A DNA stretch of 64,000 nucleotides from Cellulomonas chitinilytica (GCF_016862675.1 NZ_BONK01000004.1:1-64000); one strand, 5' to 3'. Counted from the first letter of the stretch, positions 8,130-16,577 are shown. Numbers and translations are program-made. The notes: generated by a model not told the origin, from the sequence alone.

Positions 8130-9530
8130 GTGGCATCCAAGCGCGACCTCGTCGAGGCGCAGACCTACAGCCGCCGCCGGCTGCTCACGGCGTTCGTCAG
8201 CGGCGCCCCCGGCGGGCAGGAGCTGGAGCCGACGACGCCGTTGCGCGGGGTCGTCGCCGGGGGGCTCCTGACGGCCGTCCTCGTCGTGGGCTCCCTCGCG
8301 TGGGGCCAGCTGAAGCCCACGCTGCCGCAGGGCTGGGACGACGGGAAGCTCGTCGTCGTGAAGGGTGTCGGCACCCGGTACCTGAGCAGCAAGGGCGTGC
8401 TGTACCCGGTCCTCAACGTCACGAGCGCCCGCCTGGCCGTCCCGTCGTCCGCGTTCGCGACGGTCCAGGTCTCTGAGGACGACATCGCCGAGACGCCCCG
8501 GGGCGGCACGATCGGGATCGCGGGTGCCCCGGACGCCCCACCGGCGGCCGACCGGCTCGTGCCGACCGGGTGGCTGTCCTGCCTCGTGCCCGACGGGGCG
8601 CGGACGCTGGTCGGCGTCGACGTCCCGGTCGACGCGGACGCGGACGGGAAGCCCGACGCTCCGGGGACCGCCGTGCCGGACGGCTCCACGTCCGCCGTGC
8701 TGGTGCACGCCGCGGACGACCTCTACCTCGTCCAGGACGGGGTGCGGCACCGGATCGCCGCGCAGGACGTCGCGGCCGTCCAGCGTGCGCTGGAGGTCGA
8801 AGGGGTGGTGCCCCAGGAGGCGCCGGCGGCCTGGCTGAACCTGTTCCCCGAGGGGACGGACCTCGGGCCGGTCACGCTCGAGCACGCCGGCGAGCCGGTG
8901 CCCTCGATGTCGGCGCTCCCTGCGGACACCCTCGTCGGCACCGTGGCGGAGGTGAGCGCGGCCGGGGTCCCGACCCAGCGCTACGTCGTCGACGACCACG
9001 GCGAGCTCGCGCCGCTGAGCGACTTCGCGACGCCGCTCTACGCGCTCGGCTCGGGCGCCGTGGTCGACCGGACGGCCCAGTTCACGAGTGCCGACGTCGC
9101 CGACGTCCGGGCGTCGGACCCTGTCGCACCGTCCGACTGGCCGTCGGCGCTGCCGGACGTGGTCGGCGCCGACGCGTCGCCCTGCGCACGTCTCACCACC
9201 GGTGAGGACGCGCACGTCGACCTCGTGACGACGCCCGTCGACGCCGAGGCCCACGCCGGGGTGCTCGTGGCGCCCGGCGCCGGTGCCCTGGTCGCCGCCC
9301 GCACCGCCCCCGGGGCGACCGCGACGGTGCGGCTGGTCGACGAGAGCGGCCGCGCGTTCGCGATCCCCGACGTCACCGACGAGCTCCTGGCTCGCCTCGG
9401 GTACGAGCCGGAGCACGTCGCGTCCGTCCCGCCGGCATGGGCCGCGCTGCTCCCGTCCGGACCCGCGCTGACGATCGCGGCGGCCTCGACGCCGACGGGC
9501 GGCGCGCCGCTGCCGACGGCGGCCCCGTGA
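8130..9530 (+). CDS. eccB: Type VII secretion protein EccB
   Basis: 466-aa protein typical of EccB: a short cytosolic N-terminus with the family signature (SKRDLVEAQTYSRRRLLTAF), one transmembrane helix (about residues 48-66) and a large extracytoplasmic domain containing the conserved repeats (GTRYLSSKGVLYPVLNVTSA, YLVQDGVRHRI). EccB is the extracellular core of the ESX membrane complex and is stabilised by a disulphide; Cys pairs are present in the ectodomain. The GTG start overlaps no other gene; the stop overlaps the mycosin start by GTGA. Confidence 0.85.
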   Translation: MASKRDLVEAQTYSRRRLLTAFVSGAPGGQELEPTTPLRGVVAGGLLTAVLVVGSLAWGQLKPTLPQGWDDGKLVVVKGVGTRYLSSKGVLYPVLNVTSARLAVPSSAFATVQVSEDDIAETPRGGTIGIAGAPDAPPAADRLVPTGWLSCLVPDGARTLVGVDVPVDADADGKPDAPGTAVPDGSTSAVLVHAADDLYLVQDGVRHRIAAQDVAAVQRALEVEGVVPQEAPAAWLNLFPEGTDLGPVTLEHAGEPVPSMSALPADTLVGTVAEVSAAGVPTQRYVVDDHGELAPLSDFATPLYALGSGAVVDRTAQFTSADVADVRASDPVAPSDWPSALPDVVGADASPCARLTTGEDAHVDLVTTPVDAEAHAGVLVAPGAGALVAARTAPGATATVRLVDESGRAFAIPDVTDELLARLGYEPEHVASVPPAWAALLPSGPALTIAAASTPTGGAPLPTAAP

Positions 9531-10762
9531 GCGTGCGCCCCTGGGCCACGTCGCTCACGGCCGCCTCCGCGATGGTCCTGCTCGCCGGCCTCGCGCCCGC
9601 GGCGCACGCGCAGGTCCCGGTCGCGGCGACGGAGTGCGACCCCGCGACCAGGCAGCTCGTGGCGGATCCGCCGCCATCGCTGGCCACCCTCGCCGCCGAG
9701 AGCGCCTGGTCGATCGCCACGGGCGCCGGCGTGCTCGTCGCGGTCGTCGACTCCGGCGTCGACACGCGCAACGACCACCTGTCCGCGGCCGTCGTGCCCG
9801 GTGCCGACCTGGTCGGGCGCGACGTCGAGGACTCGGGCCGCACCGACACGGACGGGCACGGGACGGCGGTCGCCGGCCAGATCGCGGCCCGGCCGGTGGA
9901 CGGCTCGGGCCTCGTCGGCCTGGCGCGCGACGCCACGATCCTGCCGGTCCGCGTCTTCTACGGGCAGGACGACGAGGCGAAGCGCGACGGCACGAGCGTC
10001 CAGACCGACCGGATCGCTGCCGGCATCACGTACGCCGTGGCGCACGGCGCGACGATCGTGAACGTCTCGTTGAGCTCGTCGACGGACGACCCCGCCCTGC
10101 GTGCCGCGGTGGCCGACGCGACCGCCGCCGGGGCGCTCGTCGTGGCGAGCGCCGGCAACCGGGCGGCGGACCCGGACGCCCCGGACGGTCCCCGCTACCC
10201 CGCGGCCTACCCCGGCGTCCTCGGGGTGACCGCGACCGACGCGGACGGCCACGCGACCGACGACTCCTTCCACGGCCCGCACGTCGACGTGGCCGCACCG
10301 GGGGTCAACGTGCTCACCACGTTCCACGCGGCGGGTGACTGCATGCTCGCCGGAGGGGCCGCCGCGAGCAGCTGGGCGACCGCCTACGTGAGCGCCGCCG
10401 CCGCGCTCGTCGCGGAGCGCCATCCGGACGAGTCGCCGGCCGAGTGGGCGTTCCGGCTCGAGGTCACCGCCGCGCGCGACCAGCCCGCCGAGCGCGACGA
10501 CCGGCTCGGGTGGGGCGTCGTCCGGCCGACGGAGGCGCTGCTGTTCGTCGACGACGGCTCCGCGCCGGGGCCCGACTCCCCGACGCACGCCCGCCCGGTC
10601 GTGCCGGCCGTGCCTGCCGCGGCGCTCGACACGAGCGTCAAGCCGTCACCGCTGGCCGGCGTGCGGTCGGACGTGGTCTGGTGGGTGCTCGCGGGGGTCA
10701 CGGGCGTCCTGCTCGTCGTGCTCGCCGCACGGCTCGCCGGGTACCGGGGCCGGCGCCGCTGA
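9527..10762 (+). CDS. mycP: Mycosin, membrane-anchored subtilisin-like protease of the ESX system
   Basis: 411-aa S8 peptidase. It has a signal peptide (about residues 1-28, ending AHA), catalytic Asp75 (VVDSGVD), His111 (DGHGTAVAG) and the serine near 282 (ASSWATAYV, replacing the usual GTSxA), then a Pro-rich stretch and a C-terminal transmembrane helix with a basic tail (about residues 382-411). Mycosins cap the periplasmic face of the ESX translocon and process some substrates. The catalytic Gly-Thr-Ser signature is altered to Ala-Ser-Ser. GTGA overlap with eccB confirms the operon; it is the last gene. Confidence 0.85.
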   Translation: MSVRPWATSLTAASAMVLLAGLAPAAHAQVPVAATECDPATRQLVADPPPSLATLAAESAWSIATGAGVLVAVVDSGVDTRNDHLSAAVVPGADLVGRDVEDSGRTDTDGHGTAVAGQIAARPVDGSGLVGLARDATILPVRVFYGQDDEAKRDGTSVQTDRIAAGITYAVAHGATIVNVSLSSSTDDPALRAAVADATAAGALVVASAGNRAADPDAPDGPRYPAAYPGVLGVTATDADGHATDDSFHGPHVDVAAPGVNVLTTFHAAGDCMLAGGAAASSWATAYVSAAAALVAERHPDESPAEWAFRLEVTAARDQPAERDDRLGWGVVRPTEALLFVDDGSAPGPDSPTHARPVVPAVPAAALDTSVKPSPLAGVRSDVVWWVLAGVTGVLLVVLAARLAGYRGRRR

Positions 10763-10778
10763 GCCCCCCGGGCCGCGC

Positions 10779-11468
10779 TCAGTCGTCGCAGCAGCCGTCG
10801 TCGCACCCGTCGTTCCCGTGCACGAGCTGGGCGACGGGCGTGCAGCAGGCGTCACCACGCCACGCCTCGACGCCTTCCCGGACCGCGAAGCCGGCGATCG
10901 CGAGGGCGGCGAGCGGGTCGGCCCACCACCATCCGAGGGTGCTGTTCAGGAGCAGCCCGACGAGCAGCACCCCGGACAGCACCGAGCAGATCAGGGTCTG
11001 CCGGGAGTCGGCGACCGCCGAGGCGGACCCGAGCTCGCGGCCGGTGCGCCGCTCGAACCACGACAGCACCGGCATGACGGCGAGGCTGACGGCGGCGAGC
11101 ACGATGCCGGCCGTCGAGTGCTCCGGCGCGTGAGCGGTGAGCAGGGCACGGACGGCGTCGGCCCCGACGAACACGGCGAGCCCGAAGAACGACACGGCGA
11201 TGAGCCGCATCGCGACGTGCTCGCGGGTGCGCGGGTCGGGAGCGGCGAACTGCCAGGCGACGGCTGCGGCCGACAGCACCTCGACGACGGAGTCCAGCCC
11301 GAAGCCGATCAGCGCGGACGACGACGCGACCCGACCGGCGGCGAGCGCGACGACGGCCTCGACGACGTTGTAGCTGATGGTGGCGGCGACGACCCAGCGG
11401 ATCCGTTGCTCGAGCACCCGGCGACGGGCGCCGTCGAGGGGTCGAGGTCCGATCGAGAGGGCGCTCAT
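10779..11468 (-). CDS. Cation diffusion facilitator-type transporter
   Basis: 229-aa membrane protein with about six hydrophobic helices and the CDF transmembrane plan (IGFGLDSVVEVLSAA metal-binding helix; ADPLAALAIAGFAVREG). It lacks the usual soluble C-terminal domain and instead ends in a Cys/His/Asp-rich tail (CCTPVAQLVHGNDGCDDGCC) that can bind metal. It probably exports a divalent cation such as Zn2+, Cd2+ or Co2+ in exchange for protons. The ATG overlaps the stop of the upstream ArsR gene (ATGA), so efflux is controlled by that sensor. Metal specificity is not readable. Confidence 0.8.
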   Translation of the reverse strand: MSALSIGPRPLDGARRRVLEQRIRWVVAATISYNVVEAVVALAAGRVASSSALIGFGLDSVVEVLSAAAVAWQFAAPDPRTREHVAMRLIAVSFFGLAVFVGADAVRALLTAHAPEHSTAGIVLAAVSLAVMPVLSWFERRTGRELGSASAVADSRQTLICSVLSGVLLVGLLLNSTLGWWWADPLAALAIAGFAVREGVEAWRGDACCTPVAQLVHGNDGCDDGCCDD

Positions 11469-11785
11469 GAGCAGGTGCACTCCGGTCCGCAGCACTCCGG
11501 GTCGACCGCGAGCACGAGGGTCAGGAGGTCGTCGAGCGCCGGGGCCAGGTGGGGGTCGGCGAGCCGGTACCAGGTGCGCCGCCCGTCCGGGACGGCCTCG
11601 ACGAGCCCGCACCCCCGCAGGCAGGCGAGCTGGTTGGACATCACCTGGCGCGAGACCCCGAGCGCGTCGGCGAGGTCGGACGGGTACGCCGGCGCCTCCC
11701 GCAGCGCGAGCAGGACGCGGGTGCGTGTCCGGTCCGAGAGCGCGTGGCCGAGCCTGCTCAGCGCGGCCGTGTGCGTGAGGGTCAC
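11465..11785 (-). CDS. ArsR/SmtB-family metal-responsive repressor
   Basis: About 106-aa winged-helix repressor. LGHALSDRTRTRVLLALREA is the first helix region and LGVSRQVMSNQLACLRGCGL the recognition helix. The C-terminal tail CCGPECTCS carries four cysteines, a likely metal site, alongside Cys residues in the recognition segment. Such proteins leave DNA on binding Zn, Cd, Pb or As. GTG 11785 is preferred because GGAG lies 3 nt upstream; GTG 11809 is an alternative with no ribosome site. It is coupled to the CDF exporter by an ATGA overlap and probably autoregulates. Confidence 0.8.
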   Translation of the reverse strand: MTLTHTAALSRLGHALSDRTRTRVLLALREAPAYPSDLADALGVSRQVMSNQLACLRGCGLVEAVPDGRRTWYRLADPHLAPALDDLLTLVLAVDPECCGPECTCS

Positions 11786-11880
11786 CGTCTCCACGGGTCG
11801 ACAGTACACGGACCGCTGAACTGCCAGTCGGGCGGCGCTCGTGCGCAGCCGACCCGTGACCGGTACGGCGCGAAAGCCTC

Positions 11881-11909
11881 GTGACCTGCGCGTTCGACGC
11901 GCCTACCAT
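11881..11909 (+). promoter_or_regulatory. Promoter of ltrA-like gene (leaderless type)
   Basis: GTGACC (11881-11886) and TACCAT (11904-11909) are 17 nt apart. The -10 box ends 6 nt before the ATG at 11916, so transcription probably starts at or near the start codon. Confidence 0.5.
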
Positions 11910-11915
11910 CGCCGC

Positions 11916-13061
11916 ATGCGCATCAGGGGGGCTGCGGCCGACGCCGCGCGGACCACGCCGACGGCTGCACAGGGGCGGCGGGCCACGCGGGTGACGACCG
12001 TCGAGCTGCTGTTCGACCTGGTGTTCGTCGTCACGATCGCCCAGCTCGCCACGACGGTGTCGCACGACCCCGGATGGTCGTCCGCCGGGCGGGCCGGGCT
12101 GCTGCTCGTGGTCGTCTGGTGGATGTACGACGCGTTCGCGTGGCTGACGAACCAGGCCACGCCCGACACCCCCGCGGTCCGGCTCCTGTTCATCGCCGCG
12201 ATGGCCGCGTTCCTCGTGCTGTCGCTCGCCATCCCCGACGCCCTCGCCGGGTCGAGCGTGCTGTTCGGCGTGGCGTACGCGGTGATCGCGCTCGTCCACG
12301 GGGGCCTGTTCATCGCGCTCGGCGGGGTGACGAGCGCGCGCGTGATGCTGCGGGTCATGCCGATCAACGTCGGGATCGGTGCGCTGATCGGCGTGGCCGG
12401 GCTCGTCGAGGGACCCTGGCACACGGTGCTCTCGCTCGCGCCGGTCGCCCTCATCGTGCTGGCCGCGGCGATCGCCCGGCGGTCGCCGTTCGACCTGGTC
12501 GCGGAGCACTTCGTCGAGCGTCACGGGCTGCTCATGATCATCGCGCTGGGCGAGTCCGTGGTGTCCGTCGGCGCGGGCGCCGGCGAGCACGGCTTCGACA
12601 CCGGGACCGTGCTGGGCGCGGTGCTCGTCGTCGGCGTCATCGCCGCCCTGTGGTGGTGCTACTTCTCCGGGGACGACGAGCGTGCGACGCTCGCCTTCGG
12701 GGCCGTCGAACCCCGCCGCCGCACCACCGCGGCGCTGCGCGCGTTCTACGTCGACCACCTGCTCATGCTGTTCGGGCTGGTCCTGCTCGGTGCGGGCCTG
12801 CACCTCGCGCTCGAGGACGCCCTGCACCTGCCGACCGCGACCACCGGCTGGCTGGTCGGCGCGGGCGTCGCCCTGTTCCTCGTCGGGGACGCCGACTACC
12901 GCCGCTACCTCGGGCTCGGCGCCTGGTGGTTCCGGGCGGGCGGGGCCGCGGCGGCGCTGCTCGTCGGCGGGCTGGCCCCCCTCGTCCCCGCGGTCGTCGT
13001 GGTCGCGGCGCTCGGGCTCGTGGTGGTCGCGACGATCGCCGTCGACGTGCGTCGGGAGTGA
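11916..13061 (+). CDS. LtrA family (low temperature requirement) membrane protein
   Basis: 381-aa polytopic protein. The signature VELLFDLVFVVTIAQLA near residue 30 and the later LGESVVSVG motif are those of the LtrA family; about eleven hydrophobic helices follow. LtrA was named from a cold-sensitive Listeria mutant, and its biochemical role is not established. Length and helix count are normal for the family. It has no ribosome binding site but a -10 box 6 nt upstream, so it is likely leaderless. An ECF41-type promoter begins one base after its stop codon. Confidence 0.8.
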   Translation: MRIRGAAADAARTTPTAAQGRRATRVTTVELLFDLVFVVTIAQLATTVSHDPGWSSAGRAGLLLVVVWWMYDAFAWLTNQATPDTPAVRLLFIAAMAAFLVLSLAIPDALAGSSVLFGVAYAVIALVHGGLFIALGGVTSARVMLRVMPINVGIGALIGVAGLVEGPWHTVLSLAPVALIVLAAAIARRSPFDLVAEHFVERHGLLMIIALGESVVSVGAGAGEHGFDTGTVLGAVLVVGVIAALWWCYFSGDDERATLAFGAVEPRRRTTAALRAFYVDHLLMLFGLVLLGAGLHLALEDALHLPTATTGWLVGAGVALFLVGDADYRRYLGLGAWWFRAGGAAAALLVGGLAPLVPAVVVVAALGLVVVATIAVDVRRE

Positions 13062-13088
13062 TGTCACAGATCCGCCCCGGCCGGTGTC
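13062..13088 (+). promoter_or_regulatory. ECF41-type promoter upstream of carboxymuconolactone decarboxylase gene
   Basis: TGTCACA (13062-13068), 16-nt spacer, TGTC (13085-13088). This matches the published ECF41 promoter consensus TGTCACA-N16-CGTC except for one base. It lies 33 nt before the start of the gene below, and the ECF41 sigma gene is the next gene downstream. I infer direct control of the unit by this sigma factor. Confidence 0.75.
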
Positions 13089-13120
13089 TTGATGCCGACA
13101 CCAGCACACGAGGAGGAACG

Positions 13121-13741
13121 ATGACCAGCACCGCCCGGGTCCCCGCCGTCGAGATCACCGGCCTGTACGGGACCGTCGTGAAGGTCTTCAGCAAGCGCAT
13201 GCTCGGCAAGGTCCCGTCGTCGCTCGGGGTGCTCTACCAGAACCCTGCGGTGCTCAAGCTCTCGCTCGGTCTCGGCCAGAAGACGTCGAGGTGGCACGCG
13301 TGCGACGCGGACCTCAAGTCGTACGCGCACATGGCGGTCGCCGCGCTGCTCGGCTGCTCGTGGTGCCTCGACCTCGGCTACTTCCAGGCCCACAACGACG
13401 GGCTCGACCTGACGAAGGCACGCGAGATCCCGCGGTGGCGGGAGTCCGACGTGTTCACGCCGCTGGAGCGGGACGTGCTCGAGTACGCGGAGGCGATGTC
13501 GCAGACCCCGCCGGCCGTGACCGACGAGCTCTCCGGCCGGCTGCTCGACCAGCTCGGGGCGCCCGCGCTCGTCGAGCTCACGTCGTGGGTCGCGCTGGCG
13601 AACCTGTACTCCCGGACGAACGTCGCGCTCGGCATCGAGTCCGACGGCCTCGCCGCCTCGTGCGACCTCCCGCCGATGCCGCAGCGCTCGTCGGCGCAGC
13701 CCTTGCCGGCGCAGACCTCGTCGGCGCAGCCCGCCGCGTAG
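13121..13741 (+). CDS. Carboxymuconolactone decarboxylase / AhpD-fold protein
   Basis: 206-aa AhpD-fold protein. The redox motif CSWC (Cys79, Cys82) is followed by an LGYFQAHN stretch, the active-site pattern of peroxidase-type carboxymuconolactone decarboxylase proteins. AGGAGG lies 4 nt before the ATG. These proteins are among the usual partners (the COE group) encoded beside ECF41 sigma factors; the sigma gene starts 10 nt downstream and a matching promoter lies upstream. It probably handles a peroxide or thiol stress signal; the substrate is unknown. The C-terminal 20 residues are a low-complexity Ser/Ala/Gln/Pro tail. Confidence 0.8.
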   Translation: MTSTARVPAVEITGLYGTVVKVFSKRMLGKVPSSLGVLYQNPAVLKLSLGLGQKTSRWHACDADLKSYAHMAVAALLGCSWCLDLGYFQAHNDGLDLTKAREIPRWRESDVFTPLERDVLEYAEAMSQTPPAVTDELSGRLLDQLGAPALVELTSWVALANLYSRTNVALGIESDGLAASCDLPPMPQRSSAQPLPAQTSSAQPAA

Positions 13742-13751
13742 CGTCGCGGAG

Positions 13752-14630
13752 ATGACCGACGACCCGTTCGTCACCCACCGCAGCCTGCTCTTCACGGTCG
13801 CGTACGAGATGCTCGGCTCCGCCGCGGACGCCGAGGACGTGGTCCAGGAGACGTGGCTGCGGTGGGCGGACCTCGGCGAGGACGCCCGCGCCGAGGTCCG
13901 CGACGCGCGCGCCTACCTCGTCCGCATCACGACCCGGCAGGCGCTCAACCGGCTGCGCACCCTCGCCCGGCGGCGCGAGGAGTACGTCGGCGAGTGGCTG
14001 CCCGAGCCGCTGCTGACCAGCCCGGACGTGGCCGAGGACGTCGAGCTGGCCGAGAGCGTCTCGTTCGCGATGCTCACCGTCCTGGAGACCCTCGGCCCCA
14101 CCGAGCGGGCGGTGTTCGTGCTGCGCGAGGTGTTCGACACCCCGTACGACGAGATCGCCGCGGCCGTCGGCAAGTCGCCGGCGGCCGTCCGGCAGATCGC
14201 GCACCGCTCCCGGGAGCACGTCGACGCGCGTCGTCCCCGCCGGCAGGTGAGCCGGGCGGAGCAGGCCGAGGTCGTCGAACGGTTCCTGGCCGCAGTCCGC
14301 GCCGGCGACCTCGACGGGCTGCTGCGGGTCCTCGCGCCGGACGTCGTCGTGGTGGCCGACGGCGGTGGCGTCGTGTCCGCGGCGCTGCGCCCGATCTCGG
14401 GCGCCGAGCGGGTCGCGACCTTCCTCAGCATGCTGGCCGCGACGGTCACCGACTTCACGACCGCCCCCATGTCGCTCAACGGCGGGCCCGCCGCCCGGGT
14501 CGACCTGAGCGGCGAGCTCAACACCGCGATGAGCCTGGTGATCGAGGACGGCCGGATCAGCCGGATCTACGCGGTCCGCAACCCGCACAAGATGTCGCGG
14601 CTCGACGAGGAGACGACCCTGCGCCGATGA
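13752..14630 (+). CDS. ECF41-family RNA polymerase sigma factor (SigJ-like)
   Basis: 292-aa sigma factor. Residues 1-75 are region 2 (AEDVVQETWLRW), about 95-150 region 4 (TERAVFVLREVFDTPYDEIA), and the rest a SnoaL-like C-terminal domain that acts as a built-in regulator in place of an anti-sigma factor. The three ECF41 hallmark motifs are present: WLPEP (82-86) exact, DGGG at 203, and NPHKM at 277 in place of NPDKL. A TAGCGT box (13739-13744) ends 7 nt before the ATG. It forms an operon-like pair with the AhpD-fold gene, its probable target. Confidence 0.9.
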   Translation: MTDDPFVTHRSLLFTVAYEMLGSAADAEDVVQETWLRWADLGEDARAEVRDARAYLVRITTRQALNRLRTLARRREEYVGEWLPEPLLTSPDVAEDVELAESVSFAMLTVLETLGPTERAVFVLREVFDTPYDEIAAAVGKSPAAVRQIAHRSREHVDARRPRRQVSRAEQAEVVERFLAAVRAGDLDGLLRVLAPDVVVVADGGGVVSAALRPISGAERVATFLSMLAATVTDFTTAPMSLNGGPAARVDLSGELNTAMSLVIEDGRISRIYAVRNPHKMSRLDEETTLRR

Positions 14631-14633
14631 CGG

Positions 14634-14662
14634 CGGGCGGCCACCGTCGTCGTGGCCGCCCG
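14634..14662. terminator. Hairpin terminator between convergent genes
   Basis: An 11-bp perfect stem (CGGGCGGCCAC paired with GTGGCCGCCCG) and a 7-nt loop sit exactly between the sigma factor stop and the VOC gene stop, so it can serve both directions. No U-tract is present, as is usual in actinobacteria. Confidence 0.7.
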
Positions 14663-14667
14663 TCGGA

Positions 14668-15303
14668 TCAGCGGGACGTCACCGGCCGGACCGCGTCCGA
14701 CGTCTCCCACGCGAACCCGTCCGGGTCTGCGCACGCGCCGCCGTCGCCGACGATCGCGATCCGGTGCGACCCGGTGCCGTCGGGCGCGACCCCGGCGTCC
14801 TTGGCGAGCGCCCGGCGCCCGTAGAGGGCGAGCTTGACGGCGCTGCCCGGGGTGGCGAACTCGACGTACTTGCGGCCGAAGCTCTTCGCCACGCCGAGCC
14901 CGCGGTCCACGTAGAACCGCTTGCTGACGGCGACGTCGTCGACACCGAGCAGGAGCACGACGTCGTCGACGGCGAGGGTGGCCGGGCCGGTGTCCTTCTT
15001 CGACGAGGTCGCGATCTTCCAGATCGTCCCGTCGGGGGCGCGGACCACCCCGCCGGTCCCCCAGAACGACTTCGCGACCGGCTTGATCGTGGTGGCGCCC
15101 GCCGCGAGCGCGGCGTCGACGAGCCCTCTGACGTCGGCGGGCTGGGCGACGGTGAGCGACAGCGTGAAGCCGCGGAAGCCGGTCGTCGGTGCGTCCGAGG
15201 CTCGCCCGCGCAGCCGCGCGCCGAGGCCGAAGGCGGACGAGTAGAAGTGCTCGGCGGCCGACGGGTCGGCCACGTCCAGGATCAGGGAGTCGATGGTTGC
15301 CAT
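14668..15303 (-). CDS. Two-module VOC (glyoxalase/bleomycin resistance) family protein
   Basis: 211-aa protein made of two vicinal-oxygen-chelate modules. The first begins IDSLILDVADPSAAEHFYSS; the second begins DVVLLLGVDDVAVSKRFYVD. Each has the beta-alpha-beta-beta-beta pattern. VOC proteins bind a metal and act as glyoxalases, dioxygenases or drug-binding proteins; no residue set here fixes the reaction. The ATG follows a TAGCGT box by 7 nt with no ribosome binding site, so the mRNA is probably leaderless. Confidence 0.75.
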   Translation of the reverse strand: MATIDSLILDVADPSAAEHFYSSAFGLGARLRGRASDAPTTGFRGFTLSLTVAQPADVRGLVDAALAAGATTIKPVAKSFWGTGGVVRAPDGTIWKIATSSKKDTGPATLAVDDVVLLLGVDDVAVSKRFYVDRGLGVAKSFGRKYVEFATPGSAVKLALYGRRALAKDAGVAPDGTGSHRIAIVGDGGACADPDGFAWETSDAVRPVTSR

Positions 15304-15357
15304 GCCGACGACGCTACGAACCCGGCCCCCAGGGGTGCTTCTCGATTCCTGACCACC

Positions 15358-15993
15358 TCAGCGGGAGGTCGTCAGACCACCGACCACGGCCCGCCGGATC
15401 CGCAGCGCCTCACCGTGCGTCGACACCGTGAAGCCCCAGCGCGACGCCGCGTCGTCCAGGGGCGCCAGCGAGAGCTTCTCCATGAAGATCGGCGCCTCGA
15501 ACAGCAGCTCGCCGCCCGGTGCGGCGACCCGGTACGCGAAGGTGCGCTCGTTGCGACCTCGCTGGACGGGGATCGCGAGGAACGCGACGTGGTCGCCGCG
15601 ACGCACCAGCACCCCGGGGTGGTCCGCCCGCGCTCGGCCCGACACCAGGCGGAGGCCGTCCGGCTCCTCCCGGCTGTCGAGGAGCGACCACCACCGGTAC
15701 CACGACGGCCTCGGGTCGCGTGCACGCTCGACGAAGACGGCGACGCCCACGATCACGACGAAGCCCCAGACGACAGCGAGCGGGAGGTCGTGCGTGCGCC
15801 ACGGGACGGTCGACGTCCAGCCCTTCTGCGCCTCGACGACCAGCCCGACGATCGCGGACGTGACGAGCAGGATCGGGAACACGAGGCCCGGACGCGGCAT
15901 CGGCACCCGGGTCCGCCACCCCGTCATGACGAGCCGCGGCACGGGCCGGTTCAGGTCGCGCAGCGAACCGGCGACGAACGTGTGGTCGGACAT
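15358..15993 (-). CDS. Hypothetical membrane protein with two transmembrane segments
   Basis: 211-aa protein. Two hydrophobic helices lie near residues 36-52 (LVFPILLVTSAIVGLVV) and 70-88 (LPLAVVWGFVVIVGVAVFV), separated by a short loop; the C-terminal 110 residues are soluble and rich in beta-strand patterns (VLVRRGDHVAFLAIPVQRG), reminiscent of a PH-like fold. The ATG at 15993 is chosen because a TACCTT box ends 6 nt upstream and longer starts overlap the divergent gene. Family not recognised. Confidence 0.6.
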   Translation of the reverse strand: MSDHTFVAGSLRDLNRPVPRLVMTGWRTRVPMPRPGLVFPILLVTSAIVGLVVEAQKGWTSTVPWRTHDLPLAVVWGFVVIVGVAVFVERARDPRPSWYRWWSLLDSREEPDGLRLVSGRARADHPGVLVRRGDHVAFLAIPVQRGRNERTFAYRVAAPGGELLFEAPIFMEKLSLAPLDDAASRWGFTVSTHGEALRIRRAVVGGLTTSR

Positions 15994-16111
15994 GCGCGGA
16001 AGGTACCGGCCCGCCGGGACCGCGCCTGACCGGGTTCGCCCGGTCGGCCGAACCCGGTCACCCGGCTGACCTCGGCCGAGCGCGCCGGGGGCGCGGCGTA
16101 GGCTCGTCGTC

Positions 16112-16573
16112 GTGGCCACGTTCTCTGCGGTGACTCGTCAGCACATCCTCCAGGCGATCGCGGAGTACGACTCCCGCGGTCGCGACGACTTCCTCGGCGT
16201 GTACGGCTACGACCCGTCGGTCGGCTACGCGCTCCAGCACGACGGGCGCGACTACGACCCGGCCGCGATCCTCGGCGTCGCCCACCGGTACGCGACCGGC
16301 CGGCTCGCGCCCGCGCACGAGTTCTCCGACGGCCTGTCCGGCGCGACGGCGATCCTGCGCAAGCGCGGGTTCGACGTGACCGAGCCGGCCGCCCCGTTCC
16401 GGCCGGCACCGGCGGCACCTGCTCGACGCACGCCGGCCCCGCGCACCGCGGCGGCGGCCCGGCCGACCACCCGCACGTCGACGCGGGCCGCGACTCCCGA
16501 GCGGCCCGTCGCGATGTGCCCGACGTGCTCGATGGTGCTGCCCGCGACCGGGATCTGCGACTACTGCTCCTGA
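16112..16573 (+). CDS. ScoMcrA-type head domain fused to a zinc ribbon
   Basis: 153-aa protein. Residues 6-90 match the N-terminal head domain of the Streptomyces type IV restriction enzyme ScoMcrA (VTRQHILQAIAEYDSRGRD, DGRDYDPAAILGVAHRYATG, LRKRGFDV). A Pro/Ala/Arg linker leads to a C-terminal zinc ribbon of the CPTC ... CDYC type. The SRA and HNH nuclease domains of McrA are absent, so this is a stand-alone DNA-modification-reader-like or degenerate module. The GTG follows a TAGGCT box by 7 nt (leaderless). Domain identity is from remembered family pattern. Confidence 0.65.
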   Translation: MATFSAVTRQHILQAIAEYDSRGRDDFLGVYGYDPSVGYALQHDGRDYDPAAILGVAHRYATGRLAPAHEFSDGLSGATAILRKRGFDVTEPAAPFRPAPAAPARRTPAPRTAAAARPTTRTSTRAATPERPVAMCPTCSMVLPATGICDYCS

Positions 16574-16577
16574 CGGC

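Noticed and set aside
10779..13109. One 776-codon - strand gene including the CDF transporter
   Set aside because: The ArsR gene with its overlapping ATGA, and the strong LtrA gene on the + strand, show that only 10779-11468 is real.
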